Origin: Saprospiraceae bacterium
GTDB lineage: Bacteria; Bacteroidota; Bacteroidia; Chitinophagales; Saprospiraceae
DNA length: 61,187 nucleotides
Reading direction: 5' to 3'
NCBI GenBank assembly: GCA_022448995.1
Contig: JAKVCT010000005.1
Location: forward strand, 1 to 61,187
Positions 45,580 to 55,135 of the stretch are shown here, piece by piece. Every line of letters starts with the position of its first letter. Position 1 is the first letter of the stretch. The notes beneath the pieces were generated by a model. The model was given only the letters and a program-made list of their open reading frames with translations, was not told where the DNA came from and searched no databases. The position numbers and the translations under genes were made by a program.

Positions 45580-48138
45580 TTAAAAATTGAAATCTAGGGT
45601 CAGCCGTACAGAGAAACGCTGTGCGTATCGATTGGATAAGTAATTTAACCGCCAAAGGGCATCAACTCGAATAATTTTAAAAATATTTTCGATTCCTACA
45701 CTGGCCTCCATATAGGGTCCTCTGTCAAAACTTCCATAAAATGGTCCTTCCAACCGATTTGGATTAAACTGCTTGTAGCTACGGTCATAATGATTCAGGC
45801 GATTGGCAGCTTTATTAGCTTCTGTGAGGGTGCCCCAAACTGCGCGTAGCGCAGTCACTGTTCGCCAATTCAACTTGCGTAATAATGGAATTCGATTCAA
45901 TAAAAAGCCGTCCCAATGATGCTCTATCCGAACTCCAACATATAAATCGCTGACAAACTCAAAGCTGTTCATAGAATTGAATGCATTCTGATTGTAAAAA
46001 TAAGCCTCATTACCTGGATGTGATTCTAAAAACAAATAAGGCAAGGTGCCAAATATTTTACCAGCTTCTATCTGGTACTCAATCCAACCTGCTGGACGTA
46101 CATAAAACCATTGTGCCACACCTAAATTGATGCGATGATAATTATAAGCAGACCCTACAATACCTTTTAATCCCAATGTATATTTCAAAGTTACTACAGG
46201 ATATTTAGTTCCCAAACTAATACTTGAGAAGTTTCCAGTGAGCTGCTTTTCTCCATAGGCAAAACGCAATTGGAAACTCATCTCTGCAGTTGTAAAAGTA
46301 GTATCTACCTGATTAGGATCCTCAGGGTTTTCTAGGTATTTAAAATTAAATCCCCCCAGTCGGCTTGCAGCAGCACCATAGGGTGCCAGGGATCGGTGGA
46401 GTAATACAAATCGGGTAGTTATCCCTTTCTTGAAGCCATGTTGATAATAGGCCTTAGCTTCTTTGATATGCAATAGTTTTTGAGGAGCATTGCGCCTAAG
46501 CCAACCTGCAAAAAGACTTTGGGAAGCCAAATCTTCTGTACTCTTGTACTCAAAAGAAACATCATCAATATACTCTGCCCCAATCTCCGTGCGACGTTGT
46601 TTATTAAAAACATACTGTGTTTGTAGCCAATACTTAAAGCGTTTATCCCTAAATCCGTAAGCTAAATAGCCATAAATTCTTAGTTTTTTACTAAAATGTA
46701 CACTTGTACCTATTCCCATTCCTAAACGAAAACCTTCTACTTCATTGCTTGTCCACAAATCCCAGTATTCTCCTATTTCCACAGGTCCCAAAACCTTGTA
46801 GCCTGTTGCTAAGGTATTAATAATATCAGAATAAGTTTTGAATATAGGTACATTCTGAATACTATCAATCATAGCATACACAGAAGCCTCACTCTCGCTC
46901 AATGCCTCATGGCGATTGTTAGACCAATAGGAAGTATCTTGTTCTAATTCAGTAATATCTACATCTTCTGGATCTACATTCAAAAAAGCAGATCGTGTGT
47001 CCTCTATCACATTCAATTTGTAATCTTTGTAGCAGACAGTTTTTCGACCGATCACGCTGTAATGTTCTTGCTGCTTTTCGGGACGACGTACCTTGAAATC
47101 GACAATTGTTTTTTCTTTGTTCCGTAACCAACGTTGTGTTTTCTCATCTATATTGGCTTCGTAATAGATAATAATCCGCTCCACTAGATTAATATTCGTT
47201 TCAGGACTCATCCTCATATTTAGCATAGTCACGGCATATTGATCCATATCAACCCAAAAAGTCCCCTGAAACGTATTTTCCTGTTTACGTTTGGGCTTAA
47301 ACTTTAATTTGTAACACCAACGTCCTTGTAATGTCGTACTATCTTGGATATAATACTCATAGTAAGCTAAACCTTGATTGGAAAATGGACTGACAAACTC
47401 TTTACCGAGTAGTGTCAGCCAATTTGCATAAACATTATAGTCTTCGTGGAAAGAATTGATAAAATCATTCACCGAGTTATTACGTACACCTGAGACCTGT
47501 TGTGCCTTTAGAATATCTTTTCGCTCCTTCCCTTTCAAATGATAAACATCATACATACGTTCTGCTACGTAAGCAGGCAAAAATGGACGTTCATCAGACG
47601 TACTATCAACATTATCAAAAACAAATTGGAATTTCTTAAAAATCTTACGATTGCGCATCTCTTCATCAATCTCATCCAAGTCTAACTCTACCTTGGTATA
47701 CATCTCAGCTTCATAGGCATCATAAGCATCTATATCATTGGAAGGTTTATTCTTGATAATCTGTCGGAGAATTTCATTTGCAGGATTTTCTCCAGCTACT
47801 ACCTTCACCTCATCCATCACTAATACCCCCGATCGCATCTTAAAGTTAATTTCCTGAGTAACTAGCGTTTTATCAAAAACTTTATATACTTCATTATATC
47901 CTAAAGAACTCACTCCTATACTGTCTCCAATACTTGGGTCAAAACTTAATGTATAATAACCGTCAATATCTGTTGTCACTCCTACAGAAGTCCCTTGTAT
48001 GAATACATTACACAAAAACATTCCTTCCTTGGTATCTCGGTCGGTTACTTGTCCACTAATAGTGATTTGTTGGGCTAAAAGCTGACTTGGATATACATAA
48101 CACAATATTCCCAATACAACTATATATAAGTGTTTCAT
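45580..48138 (-). CDS. DUF5686 outer-membrane protein with carboxypeptidase-like N-terminal domain
   Basis: An 852-residue protein with a signal peptide (cleaved near LLAQQ). ITISGQVTDRDTKEGMFLCNVFI starts a carboxypeptidase regulatory-like domain (about 25-110). DUF5686 follows: ANEILRQIIKNKPSND, then long barrel-like strands ending RFSVRLTLDFNF. These large outer-membrane barrels are common in Bacteroidota, have no TonB plug, and have no established function. It is the first gene of a tight minus-strand set with the CHAT and 670-residue genes; its promoter should be in the repeat-containing gap at 48139-48910. Confidence 0.85.
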   Translation of the reverse strand: MKHLYIVVLGILCYVYPSQLLAQQITISGQVTDRDTKEGMFLCNVFIQGTSVGVTTDIDGYYTLSFDPSIGDSIGVSSLGYNEVYKVFDKTLVTQEINFKMRSGVLVMDEVKVVAGENPANEILRQIIKNKPSNDIDAYDAYEAEMYTKVELDLDEIDEEMRNRKIFKKFQFVFDNVDSTSDERPFLPAYVAERMYDVYHLKGKERKDILKAQQVSGVRNNSVNDFINSFHEDYNVYANWLTLLGKEFVSPFSNQGLAYYEYYIQDSTTLQGRWCYKLKFKPKRKQENTFQGTFWVDMDQYAVTMLNMRMSPETNINLVERIIIYYEANIDEKTQRWLRNKEKTIVDFKVRRPEKQQEHYSVIGRKTVCYKDYKLNVIEDTRSAFLNVDPEDVDITELEQDTSYWSNNRHEALSESEASVYAMIDSIQNVPIFKTYSDIINTLATGYKVLGPVEIGEYWDLWTSNEVEGFRLGMGIGTSVHFSKKLRIYGYLAYGFRDKRFKYWLQTQYVFNKQRRTEIGAEYIDDVSFEYKSTEDLASQSLFAGWLRRNAPQKLLHIKEAKAYYQHGFKKGITTRFVLLHRSLAPYGAAASRLGGFNFKYLENPEDPNQVDTTFTTAEMSFQLRFAYGEKQLTGNFSSISLGTKYPVVTLKYTLGLKGIVGSAYNYHRINLGVAQWFYVRPAGWIEYQIEAGKIFGTLPYLFLESHPGNEAYFYNQNAFNSMNSFEFVSDLYVGVRIEHHWDGFLLNRIPLLRKLNWRTVTALRAVWGTLTEANKAANRLNHYDRSYKQFNPNRLEGPFYGSFDRGPYMEASVGIENIFKIIRVDALWRLNYLSNRYAQRFSVRLTLDFNF

Positions 48139-48910
48139 ATTATTGGCTTAATCTACTTACTAAATACAGGGTAAGCTATATTTTTAAACAACCTCTATTT
48201 TAAATTCAGTCTTTCTCAGCTTTCTACTTTCCATTCTCCCTAAAATACCCAAGCATAATAGCAAAGCATACTACAACTGGCCCTATCTCCAAATCTTTTC
48301 AAGACTCATGAGATGTAGGAGTATTAGAAATCCATCAAAAACATTCTATAAAAACATTCATTTATTTGGGTTACAGAGTACTAAAAATCTAGATTTTGAT
48401 TGATTCTTTTCATAAACTCTACACTTTCGTTGGCATAATTGCTTAAAGATACACAAAAACCCTCAATAATTGAGGAATAGATTAGAGGTCTCAAAAGGGT
48501 TTTGTACTTTTATGCCTTACTTAGAGACTTTATTGTTTTTCTAAGAGAAAAATATTGCATCTACCCTAAGATGATAGTTCGTTGATTTTTTAGCTCCACT
48601 GAGCACTTAGTGGTTTTTAATTATTGATAATTGAGGTTTTACAGGTAAGTAGATAGCCACAGTTAACTTTATATATCCTTTTAATTATTAATTAGTTACC
48701 AACCCTAAAAGGCTCAACAAAGTTAAGTAATAGTCCAAATATTCTCGTAGTTATCTTTAGCTGATTTTAAGACAACTTTTGCTTCACAGAGCCTCACTGT
48801 AGCCCACTCTAGCTATGTTCATTAAAGTTAACTAAAAACTATTCTACGATTGCTTTTATCCTCTTACTTGTAAACCTATGAACTATTGTTAAGACTCTTG
48901 TTTAAAAATT
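48139..48910. other. 772-nt divergent intergenic region with repeat copy D
   Basis: The gap separates the divergent DUF5686 and glycosyltransferase genes. It has no credible frame or RNA gene. Its right part carries dispersed repeat copy D (48573-48725) and, at 48874-48887, the repeat's terminal motif CCTATGAACTATTG shared with copy B. Confidence 0.45.
48573..48725 (+). repeat. Dispersed intergenic repeat, copy D
   Basis: It reads GATAGTTCGTTGATTTTTTA, then AGCTCCACTGAGCACTTAGT, TTGATAATTGAGGTTTTACA, TTTTAATTATTAATTAGTTA and CCCTAAAAGGCTCAACAAAG. Relative to copy C it lacks the A-rich hairpin arm, so the T-run abuts the core directly. Confidence 0.7.
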
Positions 48911-49978
48911 ATGAAAAAGCGCATATTGCTTGTTGTTCCATACCCTAGAGATAAAGCTCCCAATCAACGATTTCGCTTAGAACATTATCTCGAAGCTCAA
49001 GAAATGGAATCTCTCAGTTATACCTATGCTAGTTTTTTAGATCATGCCGCCTGGGATATTCTGTATAGGCCAGGACACCGTTTCATGAAAATATGGAGTG
49101 TGCTTAAAGGTTTTCTTCGACGCTTTTTTATGTTGTTCACTCTATTTCGATATGATGCTGTGCTAATCCTTCGAGAAGCTACTCCCTTGGGGCCTCCTAT
49201 TTTTGAATGGCTGATGGCTAAAGTCTTTAGAAAAAAAGTGATCTATGATTTTGATGATGCTATTTGGATGTCCAATACTTCATCAAATAATAAATGGATT
49301 GCTCGGTTAAAATGGCACCAAAAGGTCAAAAGTATCTGCAAATGGTCAACTATCGTTGTCTGTGGTAATGCTTATTTAGCTTCGTATGCCAAGCAATATC
49401 AAGCAAATACAATTATCATCCCCACCGTTGTTGATACAGTCAATCAACACAATAGAACTCAGGATCAAGAAGCTGAGAAAATCAGTGTAGGTTGGACAGG
49501 TTCTCATTCCACAATGCAATATTTAGATGCTATTTTACCTATTCTAAAGAAACTACAAGAGCGTTATCCTTTTCGTTTTTATGTAATTTCTAATAAAGCT
49601 CCAGAATTTGAATTGCCCTATTTAGAATATATAGCTTGGTCTTCAGAACAAGAGATTGAAGGACTCATGAACTTCCATATTGGCTTAATGCCCTTAGAAG
49701 ATACAGAATGGGCAAAGGGTAAGTGCGGTTTCAAAGCTATACAGTATATGGCTCTAGGAATGCCTGCCTTAGTGAGTCCTGTAGGTGTAAATGCAACTAT
49801 TGTGGAACATGGCATAACAGGTTATCATTGCAACACAGCAGAAGATTGGGAACAATACCTAACTCTGCTGCTAGAAGACTCCCTATTGAGAATACAACTT
49901 GGCAAAGCTGCTCAAGCTAAAATTGAAGCAGAATATTCTGTTAATGCTTACAAACAAGCATTTCTAGACTTATTCTAA
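48911..49978 (+). CDS. Glycosyltransferase, GT4-like
   Basis: A 355-residue protein of GT-B type. The N-terminal Rossmann start is KKRILLVVPYPRDKAPNQRFR. Near the middle are VIYDFDDAIWMSNTS and VVCGNAYLASYAKQY. The C-terminal donor-binding domain has GWTGSHSTMQYL, AIQYMALGMPALVSPVG and a final EYSVNAYKQAFLDLF. It probably transfers a sugar from a nucleotide donor in surface polysaccharide synthesis. It converges with the polytopic membrane gene 15 nt away. Donor and acceptor are unknown. Confidence 0.85.
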   Translation: MKKRILLVVPYPRDKAPNQRFRLEHYLEAQEMESLSYTYASFLDHAAWDILYRPGHRFMKIWSVLKGFLRRFFMLFTLFRYDAVLILREATPLGPPIFEWLMAKVFRKKVIYDFDDAIWMSNTSSNNKWIARLKWHQKVKSICKWSTIVVCGNAYLASYAKQYQANTIIIPTVVDTVNQHNRTQDQEAEKISVGWTGSHSTMQYLDAILPILKKLQERYPFRFYVISNKAPEFELPYLEYIAWSSEQEIEGLMNFHIGLMPLEDTEWAKGKCGFKAIQYMALGMPALVSPVGVNATIVEHGITGYHCNTAEDWEQYLTLLLEDSLLRIQLGKAAQAKIEAEYSVNAYKQAFLDLF

Positions 49979-49993
49979 GGTTCATCAATACCA

Positions 49994-51328
49994 TTATCGC
50001 CATTTGGCAGGAACAGGATACTTTTCAAAATACAATATCACCAAAGCCGCAAAATAAAAAGGTAAACAAGGGATCTTATAGCGCGCCAACGCTCCAAAAT
50101 TCATAGAAGTGAATCCAACAGCAAATGCAAAAAAGATGGCAAAAGTCATACAAAAAAGAACAACAGGATTAGTAATTATTCTTCTAAAAAGATAAAATAC
50201 CCCTATTTTATAAACGACATAAAGCGTAAATAGAAAGGTAAATAAAGCTTCAAGTGCAGAAGGAAGAACTATAACTTTTCTAGCTTCCCATAGATAAGGT
50301 CTAAAAAGAGAAACATTGACAGCCATTGGAAAGGTACCTAGCAAGCTACCAATAGAACCATCAAACTCTCCCAACGTATATCCTGTACCATCACTCCGAT
50401 CTGTACTATAAGTAATCCATGATTGTGTTTTAGAAGCTTGATCTAGAATATTTTGTAAGGCATATTGCTGAAATGTCTCTCCAACCTGTTGTAGAATAAT
50501 TATTCCTCCTATTCCTCCAATAATAATGAAAATAGGAATAGCTAAAGATCTAAATACTTTATTCTGTATTCTAGACTGATAAGTCATAAATACCCACAAA
50601 ATACATGCTGGTGCTATAGATAAGAAAATATAGACCTTGATATTAGTCATTAGATAAGTTCCTAGATATATCCAAAATATAGGACGAATTATACGTTTCC
50701 GTTTGATAAATAACCAATATATTCCGTGTACAAAAAAGCCTAAACCGGCTAAGGTCAGTGGATCTTTCATAACTCCTGTTCCCCAGAAACAAATTGAGGG
50801 AACATATAAAATTGCCCAAGCTAAAGGACGATGCAAATGAGGATACAAGTCATAAAAAACTCTATATAATTGCCAACAGCCAATAAAAGCCAATGTCGTG
50901 ATCCCTAAAGACATTCCAAAATAACTTCCAAAAGAAAATAATCCAAAAAAACCAGCAAATCGAGCGACCAAGATAGAAGAACCATGGTAAAATGGAACAT
51001 GTAAGGTGAGCCTAGATTTAATTTTATCTGGCCACTCTCGGTAAGAAGTCGTAAACATTTCTATCGCATCTACTGGGGATCGATAAAAAGTAGCCACAAT
51101 GTCAGATCCTCCAGAATAATAAAAGACAGTATCTGCATAAGTATAATAATACTGATACATAAAAGCAGTCAATATTGCTCCAATTACTCTAAAAGTAAAA
51201 GCCCTTATAAAATAAGTTCCCTGTACTGTATTCGCATATCGAACTCTGCGAACTCGAAAAGCAATCCAGTAAAGAATTATCAAGAAAAAAGGTAACAGAA
51301 GGAAGTCAACGATTCCTATTATTTGCAT
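49994..51328 (-). CDS. Polytopic membrane protein, possibly polysaccharide polymerase or glycosyltransferase
   Basis: A 444-residue protein (start at Met 51328 preferred; open frame extends 15 codons upstream) with about ten membrane helices. A periplasmic-side loop early in the protein holds YADTVFYYSGGSDIVATFYR, and further polar patches are WGTGVMKDPLTL and YSTDRSDGTGYTLGEF. Position between two glycosyltransferase genes suggests a Wzy-like polymerase or a lipid-linked glycosyltransferase, but no family signature was recognised. It is divergent from the second glycosyltransferase with 75 nt between them. Confidence 0.6.
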   Translation of the reverse strand: MQIIGIVDFLLLPFFLIILYWIAFRVRRVRYANTVQGTYFIRAFTFRVIGAILTAFMYQYYYTYADTVFYYSGGSDIVATFYRSPVDAIEMFTTSYREWPDKIKSRLTLHVPFYHGSSILVARFAGFFGLFSFGSYFGMSLGITTLAFIGCWQLYRVFYDLYPHLHRPLAWAILYVPSICFWGTGVMKDPLTLAGLGFFVHGIYWLFIKRKRIIRPIFWIYLGTYLMTNIKVYIFLSIAPACILWVFMTYQSRIQNKVFRSLAIPIFIIIGGIGGIIILQQVGETFQQYALQNILDQASKTQSWITYSTDRSDGTGYTLGEFDGSIGSLLGTFPMAVNVSLFRPYLWEARKVIVLPSALEALFTFLFTLYVVYKIGVFYLFRRIITNPVVLFCMTFAIFFAFAVGFTSMNFGALARYKIPCLPFYFAALVILYFEKYPVPAKWR

Positions 51329-51403
51329 AATAAGATAGAATAGTTTAGTTTGTGACTCAAATTTAAGCAACAAACAAAAATAGTCAAAATATAGGTAGCA
51401 GGT

Positions 51404-52528
51404 ATGTCTAAATCTCTAAAAATAGCTATTGTACTTAATACAACATGGAATATCTACAATTTCAGACTAGGCTTAGTACAAACTTTAATTAAAAAAGGAC
51501 ACCAAGTCTTTGCAATTGCACCTCATGATGATTTTGTAGACCATGTTACAGCTACAGGTTGTATACATATTCCTCTACAAAGTTTGAGTAGAAAAGGTAC
51601 AAATCCTGTCCAAGACTTCCGTTTGATTCGAGAATTACAAAAAACATATAGAAAAAACCAAATTGATATTGCACTACATTATACCATCAAGCCTAATATC
51701 TATGGAAGCTTTGCCTGCAGTGGTTCCAGAACACATTCCATTGCTACAGTAACAGGACTAGGCTATAGCTTCTTGAAAAAAGGATTGATCCATAAAATTG
51801 CGAATATGCTCTACAAGCGTGCATTCAACAAAGCTTCTGTAGTTGCTTTTCAAAACCGGGATGATCAACAACTTTTTGAGAGAATGAAATTAGTAAATCC
51901 TCAAAAAACACAACTGATCAAAGGTTCTGGTATTAAGACAGATTATTTTCATCCATTACCTAAAACAAAGGAAAATCGAGGATTCGTATTTCTATTTGTG
52001 GGACGCTTATTATATGATAAGGGTGTGATAGAACTCTTATCAGCTGCTAAACAATGTAAAATCCAATATCCTGAAACTGAGTTTTGGATAGTTGGTAAAA
52101 TAGATCGAGATAATCCTTCTGCGGTCGATGAGGCAACAATCCAAGAATATCACCAAGCGGGAATTATTAATTATCTAGGTGAAAGCAATAATGTACGTTC
52201 AATTATGCGTAATGCGGATTGTGTAGTCTTACCCTCTTATCGAGAAGGGTTACCAAGAGTAATGCTTGAAGGTCTAGCTATGGGTAAACCGCTTATCACT
52301 ACAGATACTGCAGGTTGTCGGGAAACCGTAAAAGATGGCTATAATGGTTATATGGTTCCTGTGAAAGATGCAGAAGCTTTAGCTCAAGCACTTCAAAAAA
52401 TGTGTACATTACCGAAAGAACAAAGACAGGAAATGGGAATAAGAGGTCGAGAGATGGCTGTACAAGAGTTCGATGAAAAAATTATTATTAAGCATTATCT
52501 AGACATCATTGAGCGATTAACAAAGTAA
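51404..52528 (+). CDS. Glycosyltransferase family 4, PglA-like
   Basis: A 374-residue GT-B enzyme. The N-terminus reads KIAIVLNTTWNIYNFRLGLV, with DIALHYTIKPNIYGSFACSG and TVTGLGYSFLKKG; the C-terminal donor domain has FVGRLLYDKGVIELLSAAK, VVLPSYREGLPRVMLEGLAMGKPLITTDTAG. The last contains the EGLPR..LEG signature of retaining GT4 enzymes. The overall pattern resembles transferases that extend lipid-linked oligosaccharides from bacillosamine-type sugars. Its sugar is not known. Confidence 0.88.
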   Translation: MSKSLKIAIVLNTTWNIYNFRLGLVQTLIKKGHQVFAIAPHDDFVDHVTATGCIHIPLQSLSRKGTNPVQDFRLIRELQKTYRKNQIDIALHYTIKPNIYGSFACSGSRTHSIATVTGLGYSFLKKGLIHKIANMLYKRAFNKASVVAFQNRDDQQLFERMKLVNPQKTQLIKGSGIKTDYFHPLPKTKENRGFVFLFVGRLLYDKGVIELLSAAKQCKIQYPETEFWIVGKIDRDNPSAVDEATIQEYHQAGIINYLGESNNVRSIMRNADCVVLPSYREGLPRVMLEGLAMGKPLITTDTAGCRETVKDGYNGYMVPVKDAEALAQALQKMCTLPKEQRQEMGIRGREMAVQEFDEKIIIKHYLDIIERLTK

Positions 52529-52562
52529 CTAGGGTGGTTATTTGTCTAATACTGAACAGCCC

Positions 52563-52608
52563 AAAAAAAAAAAAGCTCATTGGATAGCTTTATACTATCC
52601 AATGAGCT
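52563..52608 (-). terminator. Terminator of the greA-HIT unit
   Basis: Perfect 14-bp stem (52574-52587 with 52595-52608), 7-nt loop, followed on the minus strand by twelve T (52563-52574). It ends 25 nt after the HIT stop and faces the converging glycosyltransferase gene. Confidence 0.94.
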
Positions 52609-52632
52609 CTTATGTTAAGTATACAAAACATA

Positions 52633-53028
52633 CTATACAAATGCCGCACTAATCTTACTTGCTAATGTTGCCATTTGCTCAGGCTCTAAATTGAGCTTAT
52701 CCTTAGCAAAGTTGATAAATGTACTATTTACCAAAGGTACCAAATGAACATGTGCATGAGGTACTTCTAGGCCCAAAACAGTCATCCCTACACGCTCACA
52801 AGGTACTACTGCTTCTATAGCATGTGCTACTCGTTTGGCAAACAAGTGTAACCCCATATAGGTTTCATCATCCAAATCAAACACATAATCTACCTCTTTT
52901 TTAGGAATCACCAATGTATGCCCACGTTCTACAGGAGCAATATCCAAAAATGCGAAGTAATCTTGAGATTCTGCAATTTTGTAACAAGGTAACTCTCCGT
53001 TAATTATACGCGTAAAAATGCTAGCCAT
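52633..53028 (-). CDS. HIT family nucleotide-binding hydrolase
   Basis: A 131-residue protein with the histidine triad HAHVHLVPL (His91, His93, His95). FTRIINGELPCYKIAESQ and DIAPVERGHTLVIPK are typical of the HinT branch, which hydrolyses purine nucleoside phosphoramidates. The length is standard. It starts 31 nt after greA on the same strand and shares its terminator, so the two form an operon. Confidence 0.94.
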   Translation of the reverse strand: MASIFTRIINGELPCYKIAESQDYFAFLDIAPVERGHTLVIPKKEVDYVFDLDDETYMGLHLFAKRVAHAIEAVVPCERVGMTVLGLEVPHAHVHLVPLVNSTFINFAKDKLNLEPEQMATLASKISAAFV

Positions 53029-53059
53029 GTCAATTATTTTTTAGTATGCTATAGATTAC

Positions 53060-53539
53060 TTACAGATTAATCGAAATATCCAATACCTCAAATTCCATAA
53101 TACCTTTAGGAGTACGAATCTGTGCAATATCTCCAACAGTCTTTCCTAAAAGACCACTGCCAATAGGTGAAGATACCGAAATTTTCTTTGCTTTGATATT
53201 AGCCTCTGACTCAGATACTAGGGTATAAGTAAACTCTTTATTATTCTTTGTATTTTTGATCTTCACTGTACTTAAGACTACGACTGAGGATGCATCTAAA
53301 TCCTCCTCCCTAATAATTCTTGTATTCGCCAAAGTAGATTCCATTTGAGATATTCTCAATTCTAATAATCCCTGTGCTTCCTTTGCTGCATCATATTCCG
53401 CATTTTCTGACAAATCACCTTTCTCTCTAGCCTCTGCAATTGCACGTGCTACATTCTGACGTTCTGTTGTTTTTAGATGATCTAATTCTCCTTTTAATCT
53501 ATCATAACTTTCTCTAGTTACATAAGAATATTTGAACAT
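53060..53539 (-). CDS. greA: Transcription elongation factor GreA
   Basis: A 159-residue protein with the GreA coiled-coil domain (about 1-78), containing YDRLKGELDHLKTTERQNVARAI and the acidic tip ARE-KGDLSENAEYDAAKE, and the C-terminal domain with SPIGSGLLGKTVGD. It stimulates cleavage of backtracked RNA in the polymerase. It heads a two-gene unit with the HIT gene. The region upstream holds structured inverted repeats. Confidence 0.96.
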   Translation of the reverse strand: MFKYSYVTRESYDRLKGELDHLKTTERQNVARAIAEAREKGDLSENAEYDAAKEAQGLLELRISQMESTLANTRIIREEDLDASSVVVLSTVKIKNTKNNKEFTYTLVSESEANIKAKKISVSSPIGSGLLGKTVGDIAQIRTPKGIMEFEVLDISINL

Positions 53540-53852
53540 ATTTTTACATTTTTTGATAATAATAGGAACTACACTATGGGTAATTATGATGTAATTATTA
53601 TCGATCTACTTAAATAACTGTTTCCTCCGAAAATAGTATGGATAGTCTAGCTACTTACTATTATTTTCAGAATCCAAAACAACTCTTTTGAATAAACAGT
53701 TAGAAACAATGCATACTAGTTGAGGATTCGTATAGGTAGGTCTGCCATATTAGACAAAACTCAACTAGTGGTCTATCAAGCAAGTGGGGATGTAGTAACA
53801 ACGATGAGGTCATGTGTACTGTCGCTTACTTGCCTCTCTAATAGCAAAACAA
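53540..53852 (-). other. greA upstream region with inverted repeats
   Basis: About 310 nt separate greA from the porV terminator. ACTAGTTGAG (53715-53724) and CTCAACTAGT (53760-53769) are a perfect 10-bp inverted repeat around a 35-nt loop that holds a short GTCT / AGAC stem. Further left on the minus strand GCAAGT and ACTTGC could pair. This may be a leader or small RNA. A plus-strand frame here is not supported. Confidence 0.4.
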
Positions 53853-53884
53853 AAGAACGCTTCTCCATATGGAGAAACGTTCTT
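53846..53884 (-). terminator. Terminator of porV
   Basis: Near-perfect palindrome: arms AAGAACG / CGTTCTT (53853-53859 with 53878-53884) and an inner TTCTCCATATGGAGAA, with one mismatch between them. The minus strand continues TTTTGTTTTG. It begins 84 nt after the stop of the minus-strand gene ending at 53969. Confidence 0.82.
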
Positions 53885-53968
53885 AATATCATTATTAGCC
53901 CAACAAATATAACAGATTTTGAATTAAATTGCAAAAATTGCTAAGCTTAATTTATCTCAATTAAAAGT

Positions 53969-55135
53969 CTAAAGAGTCAACTTTAAACCTACTGTATGAG
54001 TCCCCTTAAAAATACGAGTATACTCAAAAGCGTAGTCAAATCCAATGCGTTGTTGAGAATTCTTTTTGAAAGGAACCTCAACAGTAGCACCTGCAGTCAA
54101 ACCAGCAGAAGCTGTTCCTGCCAATGGATCAAACATACCTCTCTCATACTTATAAGCGATACGGAACATAAACATTTCTTTGAATGCATATTCTAAACCT
54201 AGACCAAACTGATCCCTAGAAAAAGAATTCGCTGTGAAGTTAAACATCAATGTCAAACGATTAACTGCACGATATCCTAAAACTTCGCTCATAGATTTAT
54301 CATCCTTATCCTTATCTGCATCAGTTTCTTCATCTGCTTTCTTATCCTCTTCTATTGGATCAACAGGAGTTGGCAACAAGAAATCATAAGATGCACCAAT
54401 ATGCAATAAAGAAGGCATTTCAAAACCTGCTCCACGACCCTCTACTGCCAAAGCTGTAGTTCCGTTAGGTGCAACTCCAACAAAAGAAAGACCATCTCCT
54501 CTAAATTTCATCCTAGAACCGATATTGCGCAAAGCTAATCCTAGTTTTAACTGATTGTGCTTACCTGTATAATACTGAACACCTGCATCAAAGCAAACTC
54601 CTGTAGCAGAAGCGTTCGCTAGAGATTGATTAGCCATACGTACAGTGAAACCTACAGTAATTTTTTCCTTATTTGTCTGAGGATCTCTAAACACATGACC
54701 ATATCCTAAGCCAATATTAAAGAATGTAGGAGAGAATGTAGCCAAACCTTCAGGCTGATTCGTTGTAGTTAATGAAATCTCACCGAAAGAAAGTGCCATT
54801 AAACTTACCCCAATTGCACCATCTTTACCTAGGCGTTGTGCTAAACCTGCTGCTGTTGTGCTCAAACCAGTACCTGCTAGATACTGACCATAAGATGCAC
54901 CAATCTCTGTACTACGTGTTCTTGCCAAACCTGCTGGATTAAAACGCATAGCTTCAATCCCTGTGATTGAAGAGGTTACCAAACCATTCAAGCCTGCACT
55001 ACGTGCCCATGGGTTAATTAATAACTCATATGCACCAGCTTCTCCCTGACGATCAGGGTTTCCAGCTTTGGTTTCTGTAACTGCTAGAAGCCCAATGCAC
55101 AGAGCAAGAATTATAACAGAAGTAATTTTATTCAT
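53969..55135 (-). CDS. porV: PorV/PorQ family type IX secretion outer-membrane protein, PorV-like
   Basis: A 388-residue protein (start at 55135 gives MNKITSVIILALCIGLLAVTETKAG as signal peptide; the frame is open 16 codons upstream). AYELLINPWARSAGLNGLVTSS and AMRFNPAGLARTRSTEIGASYG are the opening of the PorV/LptO family, a FadL-like outer-membrane barrel. PorV binds T9SS cargo after translocation and delivers it to the attachment complex. A Glu/Asp/Lys-rich insertion (PIEEDKKADEETDADKD) interrupts the barrel. It lies 80 nt after a large secreted protein, not beside porU as in some species, so a PorV-like paralogue is possible. Confidence 0.82.
   Translation of the reverse strand: MNKITSVIILALCIGLLAVTETKAGNPDRQGEAGAYELLINPWARSAGLNGLVTSSITGIEAMRFNPAGLARTRSTEIGASYGQYLAGTGLSTTAAGLAQRLGKDGAIGVSLMALSFGEISLTTTNQPEGLATFSPTFFNIGLGYGHVFRDPQTNKEKITVGFTVRMANQSLANASATGVCFDAGVQYYTGKHNQLKLGLALRNIGSRMKFRGDGLSFVGVAPNGTTALAVEGRGAGFEMPSLLHIGASYDFLLPTPVDPIEEDKKADEETDADKDKDDKSMSEVLGYRAVNRLTLMFNFTANSFSRDQFGLGLEYAFKEMFMFRIAYKYERGMFDPLAGTASAGLTAGATVEVPFKKNSQQRIGFDYAFEYTRIFKGTHTVGLKLTL

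Noticed and set aside
53720..53944. Plus-strand 74-codon frame upstream of greA
   Set aside because: It runs through the porV terminator hairpin and an inverted repeat, with no family resemblance.
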